Below, one piece after another: positions 55,555-64,000 of a stretch of 64,000 nucleotides of DNA. The DNA comes from Pseudaquabacterium terrae (GTDB lineage: Bacteria > Pseudomonadota > Gammaproteobacteria > Burkholderiales > Burkholderiaceae_C): contig NZ_JABRWJ010000007.1 of assembly GCF_013266755.1 (NCBI RefSeq), positions 434,001-498,000 on the forward strand, written 5' to 3'. The position numbers and the translations under genes are program-made. Every line of letters starts with the position of its first letter. Positions within the stretch are counted from its first letter, which is position 1. The notes beneath the pieces were generated by a model. The model was not told where the DNA came from. It saw only the letters and a program-made list of their open reading frames with translations, and ran no database searches.

Positions 55555-56478
55555 CTAGGCTGCGGGCGCCTCCAGCCCGCGGCCCTGCAGCACCGGCACC
55601 GCGCGCAGGCGCTCGGCGGCAAAACCGACGAAGGCCCGCACCTTGGCCGCCGCCATGCGGCCGGCCGGGTAGACCAGGTGCACCGGCACCGGCGGCGGCT
55701 CGTGCGCTTCGAGCACCACTTGCAGCCGGCCGTCGCGCACTTCGTCGGTCACCTGGTAGGCCAGCGCCCGCGCGAGGCCGAAACCGGCGCAGGCGGCGGC
55801 CACCTTCAGCTCGACGGCGTTGACGACCAGGCGCTGCTGCGGCGCGCCCGCCTCGCGCGGATCACCGAAATGCCAGGGCTGGGCGCCCTGCCCGTCGAAG
55901 CTGAAGCCGATCGCCTGGTGCAGCGTCAGGTCGGCGGGCCGCCTCGGCACGCCATGCGCCTGCAGGTACGCGGGCGATGCAACGACGACGCGCCGCAGAT
56001 GGCCGACCGGCAGCGCCGTCAGGCTCGAGTCCGGCAGATGCGCGATGCGCAGCGCGACGTCGTAGCCCTCGTCGATCAGGTGCACGACGCGGTCGGCGAA
56101 GAATGAGCGCACGCCGAGCGCCGGCTGCGTGGCGAGGAATTGAAGCAGCAGCGGCGCGATGTGGCGGCGGCCGAACAGCGCCGGGGCCGTCACCGCGAGC
56201 ACGCCGCGCGGTTCGTCGCGCTGGCCGCTGACGGCGGCTTCCGCGTCGTCGAGCTCGCCGAGGATGCGCCGGCAGTCGGCGACGAAGGCCTCGCCGGCTT
56301 CGGTCAGGCGCAGGCTGCGCGTGCTGCGGTGAAGCAGCGGCGTGCCGAGCCGGCGCTCGAGCGCGGCGATCGCCCGCGTCACCGCGGGTGCCGACGCGCC
56401 GCGCTGGCGCGCGGCCTTGGCGAAACCGCCGCTGTCGGCGACGGCGACGAAGATGCGCAGGCTCTCGAGATGGTCCAT
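55555..56478 (-). CDS. LysR-family transcriptional regulator
   Basis: A 307-residue regulator starting at ATG 56478 (MDHLESLRIFVAVADSGGFAKAARQRGASAPAVTRAIAALE), the LysR helix-turn-helix. A type 2 periplasmic-binding-protein fold follows for effector binding. The C-terminal half resembles the CrgA/AaeR-like subgroup (GFGLARALAYQV, RLQVVLEAHEPPPVPVHLVYP). It is divergent from the GST gene, 107 bp apart, and probably regulates the GST-PNPOx pair. Confidence 0.9.
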   Translation of the reverse strand: MDHLESLRIFVAVADSGGFAKAARQRGASAPAVTRAIAALERRLGTPLLHRSTRSLRLTEAGEAFVADCRRILGELDDAEAAVSGQRDEPRGVLAVTAPALFGRRHIAPLLLQFLATQPALGVRSFFADRVVHLIDEGYDVALRIAHLPDSSLTALPVGHLRRVVVASPAYLQAHGVPRRPADLTLHQAIGFSFDGQGAQPWHFGDPREAGAPQQRLVVNAVELKVAAACAGFGLARALAYQVTDEVRDGRLQVVLEAHEPPPVPVHLVYPAGRMAAAKVRAFVGFAAERLRAVPVLQGRGLEAPAA

Positions 56479-56585
56479 CCCGCCATTACGCCAAATGGAA
56501 TTCTCAAATGTCAATCAGGCGGATTCATATCGGAGAACGCAATGGCTACGCTGCGGCCTTTCCACCATCAGAACGAAGGATCGCG
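56479..56585. promoter_or_regulatory. Divergent region between the LysR regulator and the GST gene
   Basis: Relatively AT-rich for this window. The hexamer CAAATG occurs twice flanking GAATTCT (about 56491-56509), a small dyad that could be part of a LysR site. Promoter boxes are not clear. Confidence 0.35.
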
Positions 56586-57206
56586 ATGCCCCGCCCTGCC
56601 CAGCCGATCACGCTGTACCGCTTCACGCTCTCCGGCCACGCGCACCGCGCACAGCTGATGCTGTCGCTGCTCGACCTACCGTACCGGCTGGTCGACATCG
56701 ACCTGATGAGAGGTGAGCAGAAGGCCGCCAGCTTCGTCGAGCGCAACCTGTTCGGGCAAGTGCCGGTGATCGAGGACGGCGACTTCACGCTCGCCGACAG
56801 CAACGCGATCCTGATCTACCTGGCGCTGGCCTACGACGCCGACCGGCGCTGGCTGCCGGCGGACGTGCGCGTGCAGGCCGAGGTGCAGCGCTGGCTCGGC
56901 GCGGCGGCCGGGCCGCTGGTGCGCGGGCCCGCGGTCGCGCGCTGGCAGCGGATATCGGGCCAGGGTGACGGCGTGGCGCTGCACGCCGCGAGCCACCAGC
57001 TCTTCGCCCGGCTCGAAGGCCATCTGCAGCAGCGCGACTGGTTCGTCGGCGAGGCGCCGACGATCGCCGATGTCGCGCTGTACAGCTACACCGCACGGGC
57101 GCCGGAGGGCGGCATACCGCTCGACGACTATCCGCGGCTTCGCGCGTGGCTCGCGCGTGTCGAGGCGCTGCCGGGCTTCGTCGCGATGCCGGTGGCCGCG
57201 CCATGA
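56586..57206 (+). CDS. Glutathione S-transferase
   Basis: A 206-residue GST. The N-terminal thioredoxin-like domain starts ITLYRFTLSGHAHRAQLMLSLLDLPYRLV, with the glutathione-binding PVIEDGDFTLADSNAILIYLA. The helical C-terminal domain carries FVGEAPTIADVALYSYTA, the N-capping box of GSTs. The substrate is not known. The start at 56586 follows GGATCGCG; the stop overlaps the next gene's ATG (ATGA). Confidence 0.9.
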   Translation: MPRPAQPITLYRFTLSGHAHRAQLMLSLLDLPYRLVDIDLMRGEQKAASFVERNLFGQVPVIEDGDFTLADSNAILIYLALAYDADRRWLPADVRVQAEVQRWLGAAAGPLVRGPAVARWQRISGQGDGVALHAASHQLFARLEGHLQQRDWFVGEAPTIADVALYSYTARAPEGGIPLDDYPRLRAWLARVEALPGFVAMPVAAP

Positions 57207-58186
57207 ACGCCGCGCCGGACGACGCGCCGTTCCATGCCGGCGAGGTCGCGCTGCAGGCGCGACTCGGCATGCACGAGCGACTGGCCCAGGTCGGCCGCAA
57301 CATCATCCGCGACCACATGCCGGAGCAGCATCGCGAGCTCTTCGAAAAGCTGCCGACGCTGCTGGTCGGCGCGCTCGACGACGACGGCCAGCCGTGGGCC
57401 ACGATGCTGCATGGCGCAACGGGCTTCGTGCGCACGCCGGACGCAGGCACGATGACGATCGCCGCGCTGCCGGCCGCTGCCGATCCGGTCGCCGCGCTGA
57501 TCCGCTCGGGTGCGGCAGTCGGCCTGCTCGGCCTCGAGCCGCACACGCGGCGCCGCAACCGGATGAACGGCCGCGTGCTCGTCGCCGACGATCGTGGCTT
57601 CAGCGTCGAGGTGACGCAAAGCTTCGGCAACTGCCCGAAGTACATCCAGGCACGCGAGCCCGAGCGTGTCGAGCGCCACGCGGCGCCGGCGCTGACCGAG
57701 GGCCCGTCACTCAGCGCCGCGGCGCGTGCGCTGGTCACACGCGCCGACACCTTGTTCATCGCCTCGGCCAGCGGCGCGCGCATCGGCCCGGCGCGCGCCG
57801 AGGGCGTCGACGTTTCGCACCGCGGCGGCCTGCCCGGCTTCGTGCAGATCGAAGACCACGACGGCGCCTGCACGCTGACGCTGCCCGACTACAGCGGCAA
57901 TTTCCTCTTCAACACGCTCGGCAACCTGCAGCAGTGGCCGCGCGCGGGGCTGCTGTTCATCGACCATCACTCGGGCGACCTGCTGCAGATCGCCGTCGAG
58001 ACGCGGATCACGCACGAAGGCCCGGCGCTGGCGCGCTGGCCGGGCGCGCAGCGGCTGCTTCATGCACGCGTGCAGCGAGGCGTCTGGCGCGCAGGCGCCC
58101 TGCCGTTGCGCTGGACCGCGCCGGCCTTCGCGCCGCAGTTCGAGGCCATGGCGCGCGAGTTTTCGGGAAAACCCGTGCAGGTTTGA
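57203..58186 (+). CDS. Pyridoxamine 5'-phosphate oxidase-like FMN-binding protein
   Basis: A 327-residue protein with two split-barrel-like parts. The first has MPEQHRELFEKLPTLLVGALDDDGQPWATMLHGATGF, and the second ADTLFIASASG...VDVSHRGGLPGFVQIED and SGNFLFNTLGNLQQWPRAGLLFID. This double-domain form is usually annotated as a PNPOx-related flavoprotein, often paired with a GST gene as here. Reduction or detoxification of an electrophile is a reasonable guess from the pairing but unproven. Confidence 0.83.
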   Translation: MNAAPDDAPFHAGEVALQARLGMHERLAQVGRNIIRDHMPEQHRELFEKLPTLLVGALDDDGQPWATMLHGATGFVRTPDAGTMTIAALPAAADPVAALIRSGAAVGLLGLEPHTRRRNRMNGRVLVADDRGFSVEVTQSFGNCPKYIQAREPERVERHAAPALTEGPSLSAAARALVTRADTLFIASASGARIGPARAEGVDVSHRGGLPGFVQIEDHDGACTLTLPDYSGNFLFNTLGNLQQWPRAGLLFIDHHSGDLLQIAVETRITHEGPALARWPGAQRLLHARVQRGVWRAGALPLRWTAPAFAPQFEAMAREFSGKPVQV

Positions 58187-58498
58187 AATCGCTGTGCCAC
58201 AATCGCGGGCTTCGCCGATCGGGACATTCCGATGACCTGATCGGCGATTCTTCGTTCATCTCCCTGACCCTCATCGAGCCGGGCTCCGCCACCAGTGCGG
58301 GGAACTTCAAGCCGTGTCTCGAGGCCTGGTTGGCGGCGATGCCGTCGCTCCAGACGTTCGGGCCCGCCGGCGCACCCTTCGCGCCGTCATTCCCTTGCTT
58401 GGCGACTTCACCTGCGGTGAGCACTGCGTGCCGCCGCGGCCGTGCCTCGTCGTGGCTTCGTTGGCCACCGGGCATGGCTCGCTCGATGAAAGTGTTCC
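58187..58498 (+). promoter_or_regulatory. Long leader region of the DEAD-box helicase gene
   Basis: 312 bp without a convincing gene. An 8-bp inverted repeat CGCCGATC (58213-58220) / GATCGGCG (58239-58246) encloses 18 nt. The rest has C/T-rich tracts and no obvious promoter boxes. RNA-helicase genes often have structured leaders, so this may carry post-transcriptional control. Confidence 0.4.
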
Positions 58499-59938
<1,440 letters not shown>

Positions 59939-59954
59939 ACCCCCACGGCGTGTC

Positions 59955-60689
59955 CTAACACGCCAACTGCACGGCCTGCAGCGGCAGGCCACTGCGCTGG
60001 TCGGTCACGACCAGCAGCAGGCGCGCCGGCCGGCCGCCCTCGCCTTGACGCGGTGCGGCCACGCTCCACTGCTGTGGCGCGGCACCGCGCCAGGCCGGCT
60101 GCCGGCCGTACGCGCGCACGACGTGGTCGTGGCGCAGCATGGCTCCGCGGTTCTCGCCGGCCTTCACCGCGCTGCCGTGGTCGTCCTCGAGCAGCGCCCA
60201 CCGGGCGGTGAGCGCCTGCGGTGCGCCGGGCAACGCGGTGACTTCCACCTGCACGCGCAGCGCATCCTCGCGCTGCAGGCGGATCTGTACCGGCGCCGCC
60301 GCCTCCGCTGGCGGCAGCGCGGGCCAGCGTCGCCAGTCGCGCCCATTGACCAGCACCTGCGGCGTGTAGCTGAAGCGCGCACCGCTGCCCGGGACGACCT
60401 GTGCCTGCCGAGCGCTGTGCGCCGGATCGCCGAAGCGATCCTTCCAGCCCAACGAATCCCAGTAGTCGACATGGAAGGCCGCCGCGAGCACGTCGCTGCG
60501 ACCCTTCAGCGTCGACAGCCAACGGTCGGCCGGCGGGCAGGAGTCGCAGCCTTCGGAGGTGTACAGCTCGACCAGGTGGGTCTGCCGGGCACCGGATGAC
60601 GCTTCGCAGCGCCCGGGCTGCGCGACCGCGGCAGTCAGCGCCCCGGACAACGCCGCGGCCAACAGGCCATGGTGGAGAGAAATCGTCAT
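59955..60689 (-). CDS. DUF1223 secreted thioredoxin-like protein
   Basis: A 244-residue protein from ATG 60689 with a signal peptide ending AAVAQ. The DUF1223 core reads VELYTSEGCDSCPPADRWLSTL, with a CxxC pair (Cys-Asp-Ser-Cys) in a thioredoxin-like position, then AFHVDYWDSLGWKDRF and SYTPQVLVNG. A periplasmic redox role is possible. It is convergent with the helicase gene and divergent from the PPC-domain gene. Confidence 0.85.
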   Translation of the reverse strand: MTISLHHGLLAAALSGALTAAVAQPGRCEASSGARQTHLVELYTSEGCDSCPPADRWLSTLKGRSDVLAAAFHVDYWDSLGWKDRFGDPAHSARQAQVVPGSGARFSYTPQVLVNGRDWRRWPALPPAEAAAPVQIRLQREDALRVQVEVTALPGAPQALTARWALLEDDHGSAVKAGENRGAMLRHDHVVRAYGRQPAWRGAAPQQWSVAAPRQGEGGRPARLLLVVTDQRSGLPLQAVQLAC

Positions 60690-60747
60690 GCCCGTTCGGT
60701 CGAGTGAGGATCCACGGACCTTACGCTCGGGGCGTGAGAATCCGCGC

Positions 60748-61134
60748 ATGGATGTTTTGCCGCTGCGCCTGCCAACCGGCGCCGACCTGCGAATGGCGCT
60801 GCAACAGGCGGCGCCTGCGGCGGCCTTCGTGCTCGCCGGCATCGGCAGCTTGTCGGTGCTGAAGCTGCGGCTCGCCGGCGCCGCCGATCCGACCGAGTGG
60901 CAGGGTGACTTCGAGCTGCTGACCTTGTGCGGCTCGCTGTCACCGGACGGCCCACACCTGCACGCGAGCGTCGCCGACGCCGAGGGCCGCGTCTTCGGCG
61001 GCCATGTCGCCGCCGGCTGCATCGTGCGCACGACGGCTGAAGTGCTGATCGCCGTCCTGGCGGACTGGCAGTTCAACCGCGCCACCGATCCGGCGACGGG
61101 TTACGCCGAGCTGATCACGCAGCGGCTGCGCTGA
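60748..61134 (+). CDS. PPC/DUF296-domain putative DNA-binding protein
   Basis: A 128-residue protein (start ATG 60748) formed by a single PPC domain: LPLRLPTGADLRMALQQAAPAAAFVLAGIGSLSVLKLR, then ELLTLCGSLSPDGPHLHASVADAEGRVFGGHVAAGCIV. The histidines of HLH and GGH are family-conserved and may bind a metal. In plants this domain sits in AT-hook proteins; in bacteria its job is unknown. Confidence 0.85.
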   Translation: MDVLPLRLPTGADLRMALQQAAPAAAFVLAGIGSLSVLKLRLAGAADPTEWQGDFELLTLCGSLSPDGPHLHASVADAEGRVFGGHVAAGCIVRTTAEVLIAVLADWQFNRATDPATGYAELITQRLR

Positions 61135-61223
61135 TCGCCCTCCGGCAGCCCCGGCCGCTTGGCGCCGCCGCGCTATGCTTGCCGCCCCCTGGCGATCGTT
61201 CGCCGCAGTCCACTTTCCCCCGC

Positions 61224-61679
61224 ATGGCCGGCATCCACATCACCGACATCGAATCGGCCATCAACTGGTGGCGCGAGCGCTCGCCCTCGCCCGACGGCAT
61301 CACCGCCTGCGCACAGGTGCGCGCGCTGGCCGAGGTCTATGCGCTGATGGTGTACTACCGCGAGCCGCTCGCCGACGAACACTCGATGCCGCCGGCCGCG
61401 CGCGAGGCCTGGCTCGGCTGGTACGCGCAGACGCCCGACGCGCCGTGCATCGCGATCTGCTCGACCGCCCAGGGCGACGCCGTCTGCAAGGGCTGCGGCC
61501 GCACCGAGGACGAGGTGCAGCACTGGCCGGTGTTGAGCCCGGCCGAGAAGCGGCTGGTCTGGCGCCGCATCACGCAGCAGGGCACGGCGTGGCGCTTCAA
61601 CCGCTATGCCGAGCGCGCCCGCCTCGCCAATGGCGCCGACCATCCGGCGCCCGACAGCTTCAGCCCGCCGAATAGATGA
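61224..61679 (+). CDS. Fusion of DUF3717 and DUF1289 domains
   Basis: A 151-residue protein. The first 52 residues match the DUF3717 pattern (ITDIESAINWWRERSPS...VRALAEVYALMVYYRE). Residues about 75-105 match DUF1289 (PCIAICSTAQGDAVCKGCGRTEDEVQHW), with four cysteines that could bind zinc or an Fe-S cluster. The two are usually separate small genes. The start at 61224 is preceded by C-rich DNA without a strong ribosome site. Confidence 0.75.
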   Translation: MAGIHITDIESAINWWRERSPSPDGITACAQVRALAEVYALMVYYREPLADEHSMPPAAREAWLGWYAQTPDAPCIAICSTAQGDAVCKGCGRTEDEVQHWPVLSPAEKRLVWRRITQQGTAWRFNRYAERARLANGADHPAPDSFSPPNR

Positions 61680-61775
61680 GCCCCGCCCGGCCGCCTCGGG
61701 CCACGAAGAGGCCCCCTTCGGGTCTCGGGGGCTCGCTCCCGCTTGGCGGGACCGGCCGCAGGCCGTAGGGTGCAC
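61680..61775. repeat. GC-rich REP-like repeat before the MATE gene
   Basis: Dyads include GAGGCCCCCTTCGGG...CTCGGGGGCTC (about 61709-61735) and CGGCCGCAGGCCG (about 61753-61765). It matches the style of the other repeats listed and may affect expression of the gene that starts at its right edge. Confidence 0.5.
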
Positions 61776-61777
61776 CA

Positions 61778-63178
61778 TTGACCCCGGCGGGCTTTGCCGC
61801 CAGCGTTCGGCGCATCGTGCCGCTCGCCTGGCCGGTCTTCGTCGGCCAGCTCGCGGTGCTCGGCTTCTCGACCGTCGACACGGTGCTGGTCGCGCGCCAC
61901 TCGGCAACCGACCTGGCGGCGCTGGCGGTCGGCTCGGCCGCCTACGTCACGGTGTTCATCGGGCTGATGGGCGTCGTGCTGGCGCTGAGCCCGATCGTCG
62001 GCCAGCTCTTCGGCGCACGAAAACTGGCCGAAGCCGGCGCCCAGCTGCACCAGGCGGTGTGGCTCGCGCTCGGGCTGTCGCTGCTCGGCAGCGCGGTGCT
62101 GCTGTTCCCCGCGCCCTTTCTCGCGCTGTCGCAGGCGAGCCCGGAAGTAGCGTCCAAAGTACGCGGCTACCTGCTGGCGCTGGCTTTCTCGCTGCCGGCG
62201 TCGCTGCTGTTCACCGCCTTCCGCGGCTTCAACGTCGCGGTGTCGCGGCCGAAGGCGGTGATGGCGCTGCAGCTGGGCGGCCTGGCGCTGAAGATCCCGC
62301 TGTCGGCGACGCTGGTGGTCGGCGCGCCCGGGCTCGGCCTGCCCGCGCTCGGCGTCGAAGGCTGCGGCATCGCCACGCTGGTGGCGATGTGGGCGCAGGC
62401 GATCGCCGCCTGGATCCTGCTGCGGCGCGACCCGTTCTACGCGTCGTTCGGATTGCGCGGCCATGGCCTGGACCGGCCGCACGGGCCGTCGCTGAAGGCG
62501 CTGCTGAAGCTCGGCGTGCCGATGGGGCTGTCGATCCTGATCGAGGTGACCGGCTTCTCGTTCATGGCGATCTTCATCGCCCGCCTCGGCGAGACGCCGG
62601 TGGCCGGGCACCAGATCGCCGCCAACCTGGTCGCGCTGCTGTTCATGATGCCGCTCGGCTTGTCCAACGCCACCGGCACGCTGGTCGCGCAGCGCATCGG
62701 CGCGGCCGATCTGCACGACGCCCGCCGCCTCGGCTGGCACGGCATGCAGCTGACGCTGCTGGTGGCGCTGGTGATGGGCGGCGGCGTCTACCTGGCACGC
62801 GGCGCCGTCGTGCGGCTGTACACCGACAACCCGACCGTGATTGCCGCCGCGTTGCCGCTGGTGGCCTGGGTGGCACTGTTCCATGCCGCCGATGCCGTGC
62901 AGACGGTCGCCGCCTTCGTGCTGCGCGCCTGGCGCATCGCGACCGTGCCGCTGGTGATCTATGCGGTCGCGCTGTGGGGCGTCGGCCTCGGCGGTGGCTT
63001 CATGCTGGCTTTCGATGACGGTACGCGCTTCCCCGCAGCATGGCGCGGCGCGCCGGGCTTCTGGATCGCCGCGACCGCCGGCCTGGCGGTCGCCGCCGCG
63101 GGCCTGAGCCTGTTCTTGCTGTTCGTGTACCGCACCAAGGAGCGCGAAGCGCACACCGCCGTGGCCGCCACCGACTGA
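61778..63178 (+). CDS. MATE-family multidrug efflux protein
   Basis: A 466-residue inner-membrane antiporter with 12 helices. It begins IVPLAWPVFVGQLAVLGFSTVDTVLVARHS, a clear NorM-type start, with SPIVGQLFGARK and LKLGVPMGLSILIEV in the second half. MATE proteins use a Na+ or H+ gradient to expel cationic compounds. TTG at 61778 is the only start that keeps the whole first helix; the ribosome site is weak, so the start is uncertain. It is convergent with the histidine kinase (1-bp gap). Confidence 0.85.
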   Translation: MTPAGFAASVRRIVPLAWPVFVGQLAVLGFSTVDTVLVARHSATDLAALAVGSAAYVTVFIGLMGVVLALSPIVGQLFGARKLAEAGAQLHQAVWLALGLSLLGSAVLLFPAPFLALSQASPEVASKVRGYLLALAFSLPASLLFTAFRGFNVAVSRPKAVMALQLGGLALKIPLSATLVVGAPGLGLPALGVEGCGIATLVAMWAQAIAAWILLRRDPFYASFGLRGHGLDRPHGPSLKALLKLGVPMGLSILIEVTGFSFMAIFIARLGETPVAGHQIAANLVALLFMMPLGLSNATGTLVAQRIGAADLHDARRLGWHGMQLTLLVALVMGGGVYLARGAVVRLYTDNPTVIAAALPLVAWVALFHAADAVQTVAAFVLRAWRIATVPLVIYAVALWGVGLGGGFMLAFDDGTRFPAAWRGAPGFWIAATAGLAVAAAGLSLFLLFVYRTKEREAHTAVAATD

Positions 63179-63179
63179 A

Positions 63180-64000
63180 TCAGACGGCCGGCAACGCGAG
63201 CACGAAGCAGCTGCCGCCGCCCTCGCGCGGCTCGCAGCGCACGCTGCCGCCATGGTGCTCTGCTATCTGGCGCACCAGGCTCAGGCCGAGGCCGACGCCG
63301 CCTTCGCGCTCGGCATGGCCGGGCAAGCGGAAGAACGGCTCGAAGATGCGCTCGCGGTAGGCCGCCGGCACGCCGGGGCCGCGATCGCTGACGCGCGCTT
63401 CGGCACCGCCATCCGGGCGACGGAAGATCTCGGCTTCGACCTCCGCGCCGCCGTAGCGCCGCGCGTTTTCCAGCAGATTGCGCAACGCGCGCCGCAGCAG
63501 GCGTTCGCTGCCGCGCACCGTCACCGCCGCGCCGGCAGCCTGCGCGCCGACGCGAGCGGCCTCCTCCGCGGCCAGGCCGAGCAGCTCGACCGGCTCGCTG
63601 CGCTCGATCGCCTCGGCCGTGTCGAGCCGGCTGGCCAGCAGCACCTCCTCGACCAGCGCGTCGAGCTCGGCGACGTTGGTCTCGATCTCCTTGCGCAGTG
63701 CCGGCCGCTGGGGCTCCGCAGCGTCGGTGTACAGCGCGACCGCCATCTTCAGCCGCGCCAGCGGCGAGCGCAGCTCGTGGCTGGCGTTGGCCAGCAGGTT
63801 CTGGTGCGATCGCACCAGCGTTTCGATGCGTTCGGCCGCGCGGTTGAAGGTGTTGGCGACCGCGGCGACCTCGTCGCTGCCCGAATCGTCGACGCGCTGG
63901 GCGAGCCGGCCGGCGCCGAAGGCTTCGACGCCCTGCTTGAGCGTTTCGAGCCGCCGCGTCAGCCGGCGCACCACCGGGTAGGCGCCCGCGGCGACCGCCA
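63180..64000 (-). CDS. Sensor histidine kinase, C-terminal part (start lies beyond the right window edge)
   Basis: About 270 residues are visible and the frame is open to the window edge. Reading inward: the end of a transmembrane helix (AVAAGAYPVV), a HAMP linker, the phospho-acceptor H-box NASHELRSPLARLK, the N-box NLLENARRYGG, the G1 motif DRGPGVP, and the G2 motif GVGLGLSLVRQI. The response regulator is probably further right. The stimulus is unknown. The low-residue end SCFVLALPAV is normal for the family. Confidence 0.92.
   Translation of the reverse strand, partial: AVAAGAYPVVRRLTRRLETLKQGVEAFGAGRLAQRVDDSGSDEVAAVANTFNRAAERIETLVRSHQNLLANASHELRSPLARLKMAVALYTDAAEPQRPALRKEIETNVAELDALVEEVLLASRLDTAEAIERSEPVELLGLAAEEAARVGAQAAGAAVTVRGSERLLRRALRNLLENARRYGGAEVEAEIFRRPDGGAEARVSDRGPGVPAAYRERIFEPFFRLPGHAEREGGVGLGLSLVRQIAEHHGGSVRCEPREGGGSCFVLALPAV

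Noticed and set aside
55555-56514. Upstream start for the LysR regulator at 56514
   Set aside because: The extra twelve residues precede the conserved MDHLESLRIF start and would extend into the divergent promoter region.

Overview
The window is high-GC, densely packed chromosomal DNA that reads as a betaproteobacterium of the order Burkholderiales (Rubrivivax/Leptothrix/Roseateles-like). The reasons are the GC-rich codon use, the ratA/smpB and guaB/guaA neighbourhoods, several DUF families common in that order, many peptide ABC importers, Xanthomonas/Caulobacter-type TonB receptors, and GC-rich intergenic hairpin repeats typical of these genomes. The species assignment is inference. I saw no rRNA, tRNA, CRISPR, phage or insertion-sequence gene.

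Layout. 1-1021: 5' part of a TonB-dependent receptor. 1267-7790: a YejABEF-like peptide importer. 8005-10246: ldcA, tadA, a small membrane protein and thpR. 10262-14611: guaB, an MFS exporter and guaA in one operon. 14749-16936: a DUF4124 protein, rnfH, ratA, smpB and a small periplasmic protein. 17013-21675: a five-gene Liv-type amino-acid importer. 21692-26989: an FtsX-like permease, a DODA-type dioxygenase, a GNAT acetyltransferase and an orphan BMP-family binding protein. 27135-32700: a complete dipeptide-type ABC importer. 32772-35600: an MFS transporter, an XRE regulator, a HAD phosphatase and an S4 RNA-binding protein. 35855-42792: a GlcNAc operon (nagK, nagA, SIS deaminase, nagZ-like GH3, AmpG-like transporter, GH16 enzyme). 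42805-51252: two identical GntR regulators, each divergent from its own TonB receptor, with a DUF6445-type oxygenase between the two units. 51357-63178: a ferredoxin, a DUF3016 protein, a ParA ATPase, a small basic protein, a cold-shock protein, a GMC oxidoreductase, LysR/GST/PNPOx-like genes, a DEAD-box helicase, DUF1223, PPC and DUF3717-DUF1289 proteins and a MATE exporter. 63180-64000: the C-terminal part of a sensor histidine kinase.

Two themes connect the genes. The first is amino-sugar and cell-wall use. Outer-membrane receptors, an AmpG-like permease, a cytoplasmic GH3 enzyme and GlcNAc kinase/deacetylase/deaminase form a route from GlcNAc-containing oligosaccharides to fructose-6-phosphate. 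I propose that the GntR protein controls it through an 18-bp motif found at five promoters. The second is peptide salvage: the Yej-like importer lies downstream of an LD-carboxypeptidase gene, which suggests murein-peptide recycling, and two further peptide or amino-acid importers follow.

The most unusual structure is a direct repeat of about 1.18 kb (42801-43982 and 47358-48535). It carries the GntR gene, its divergent promoter region and the signal peptide of a TonB receptor, with different receptor bodies attached to the two copies. The two regulator genes differ at roughly a dozen bases, yet the proteins are identical.
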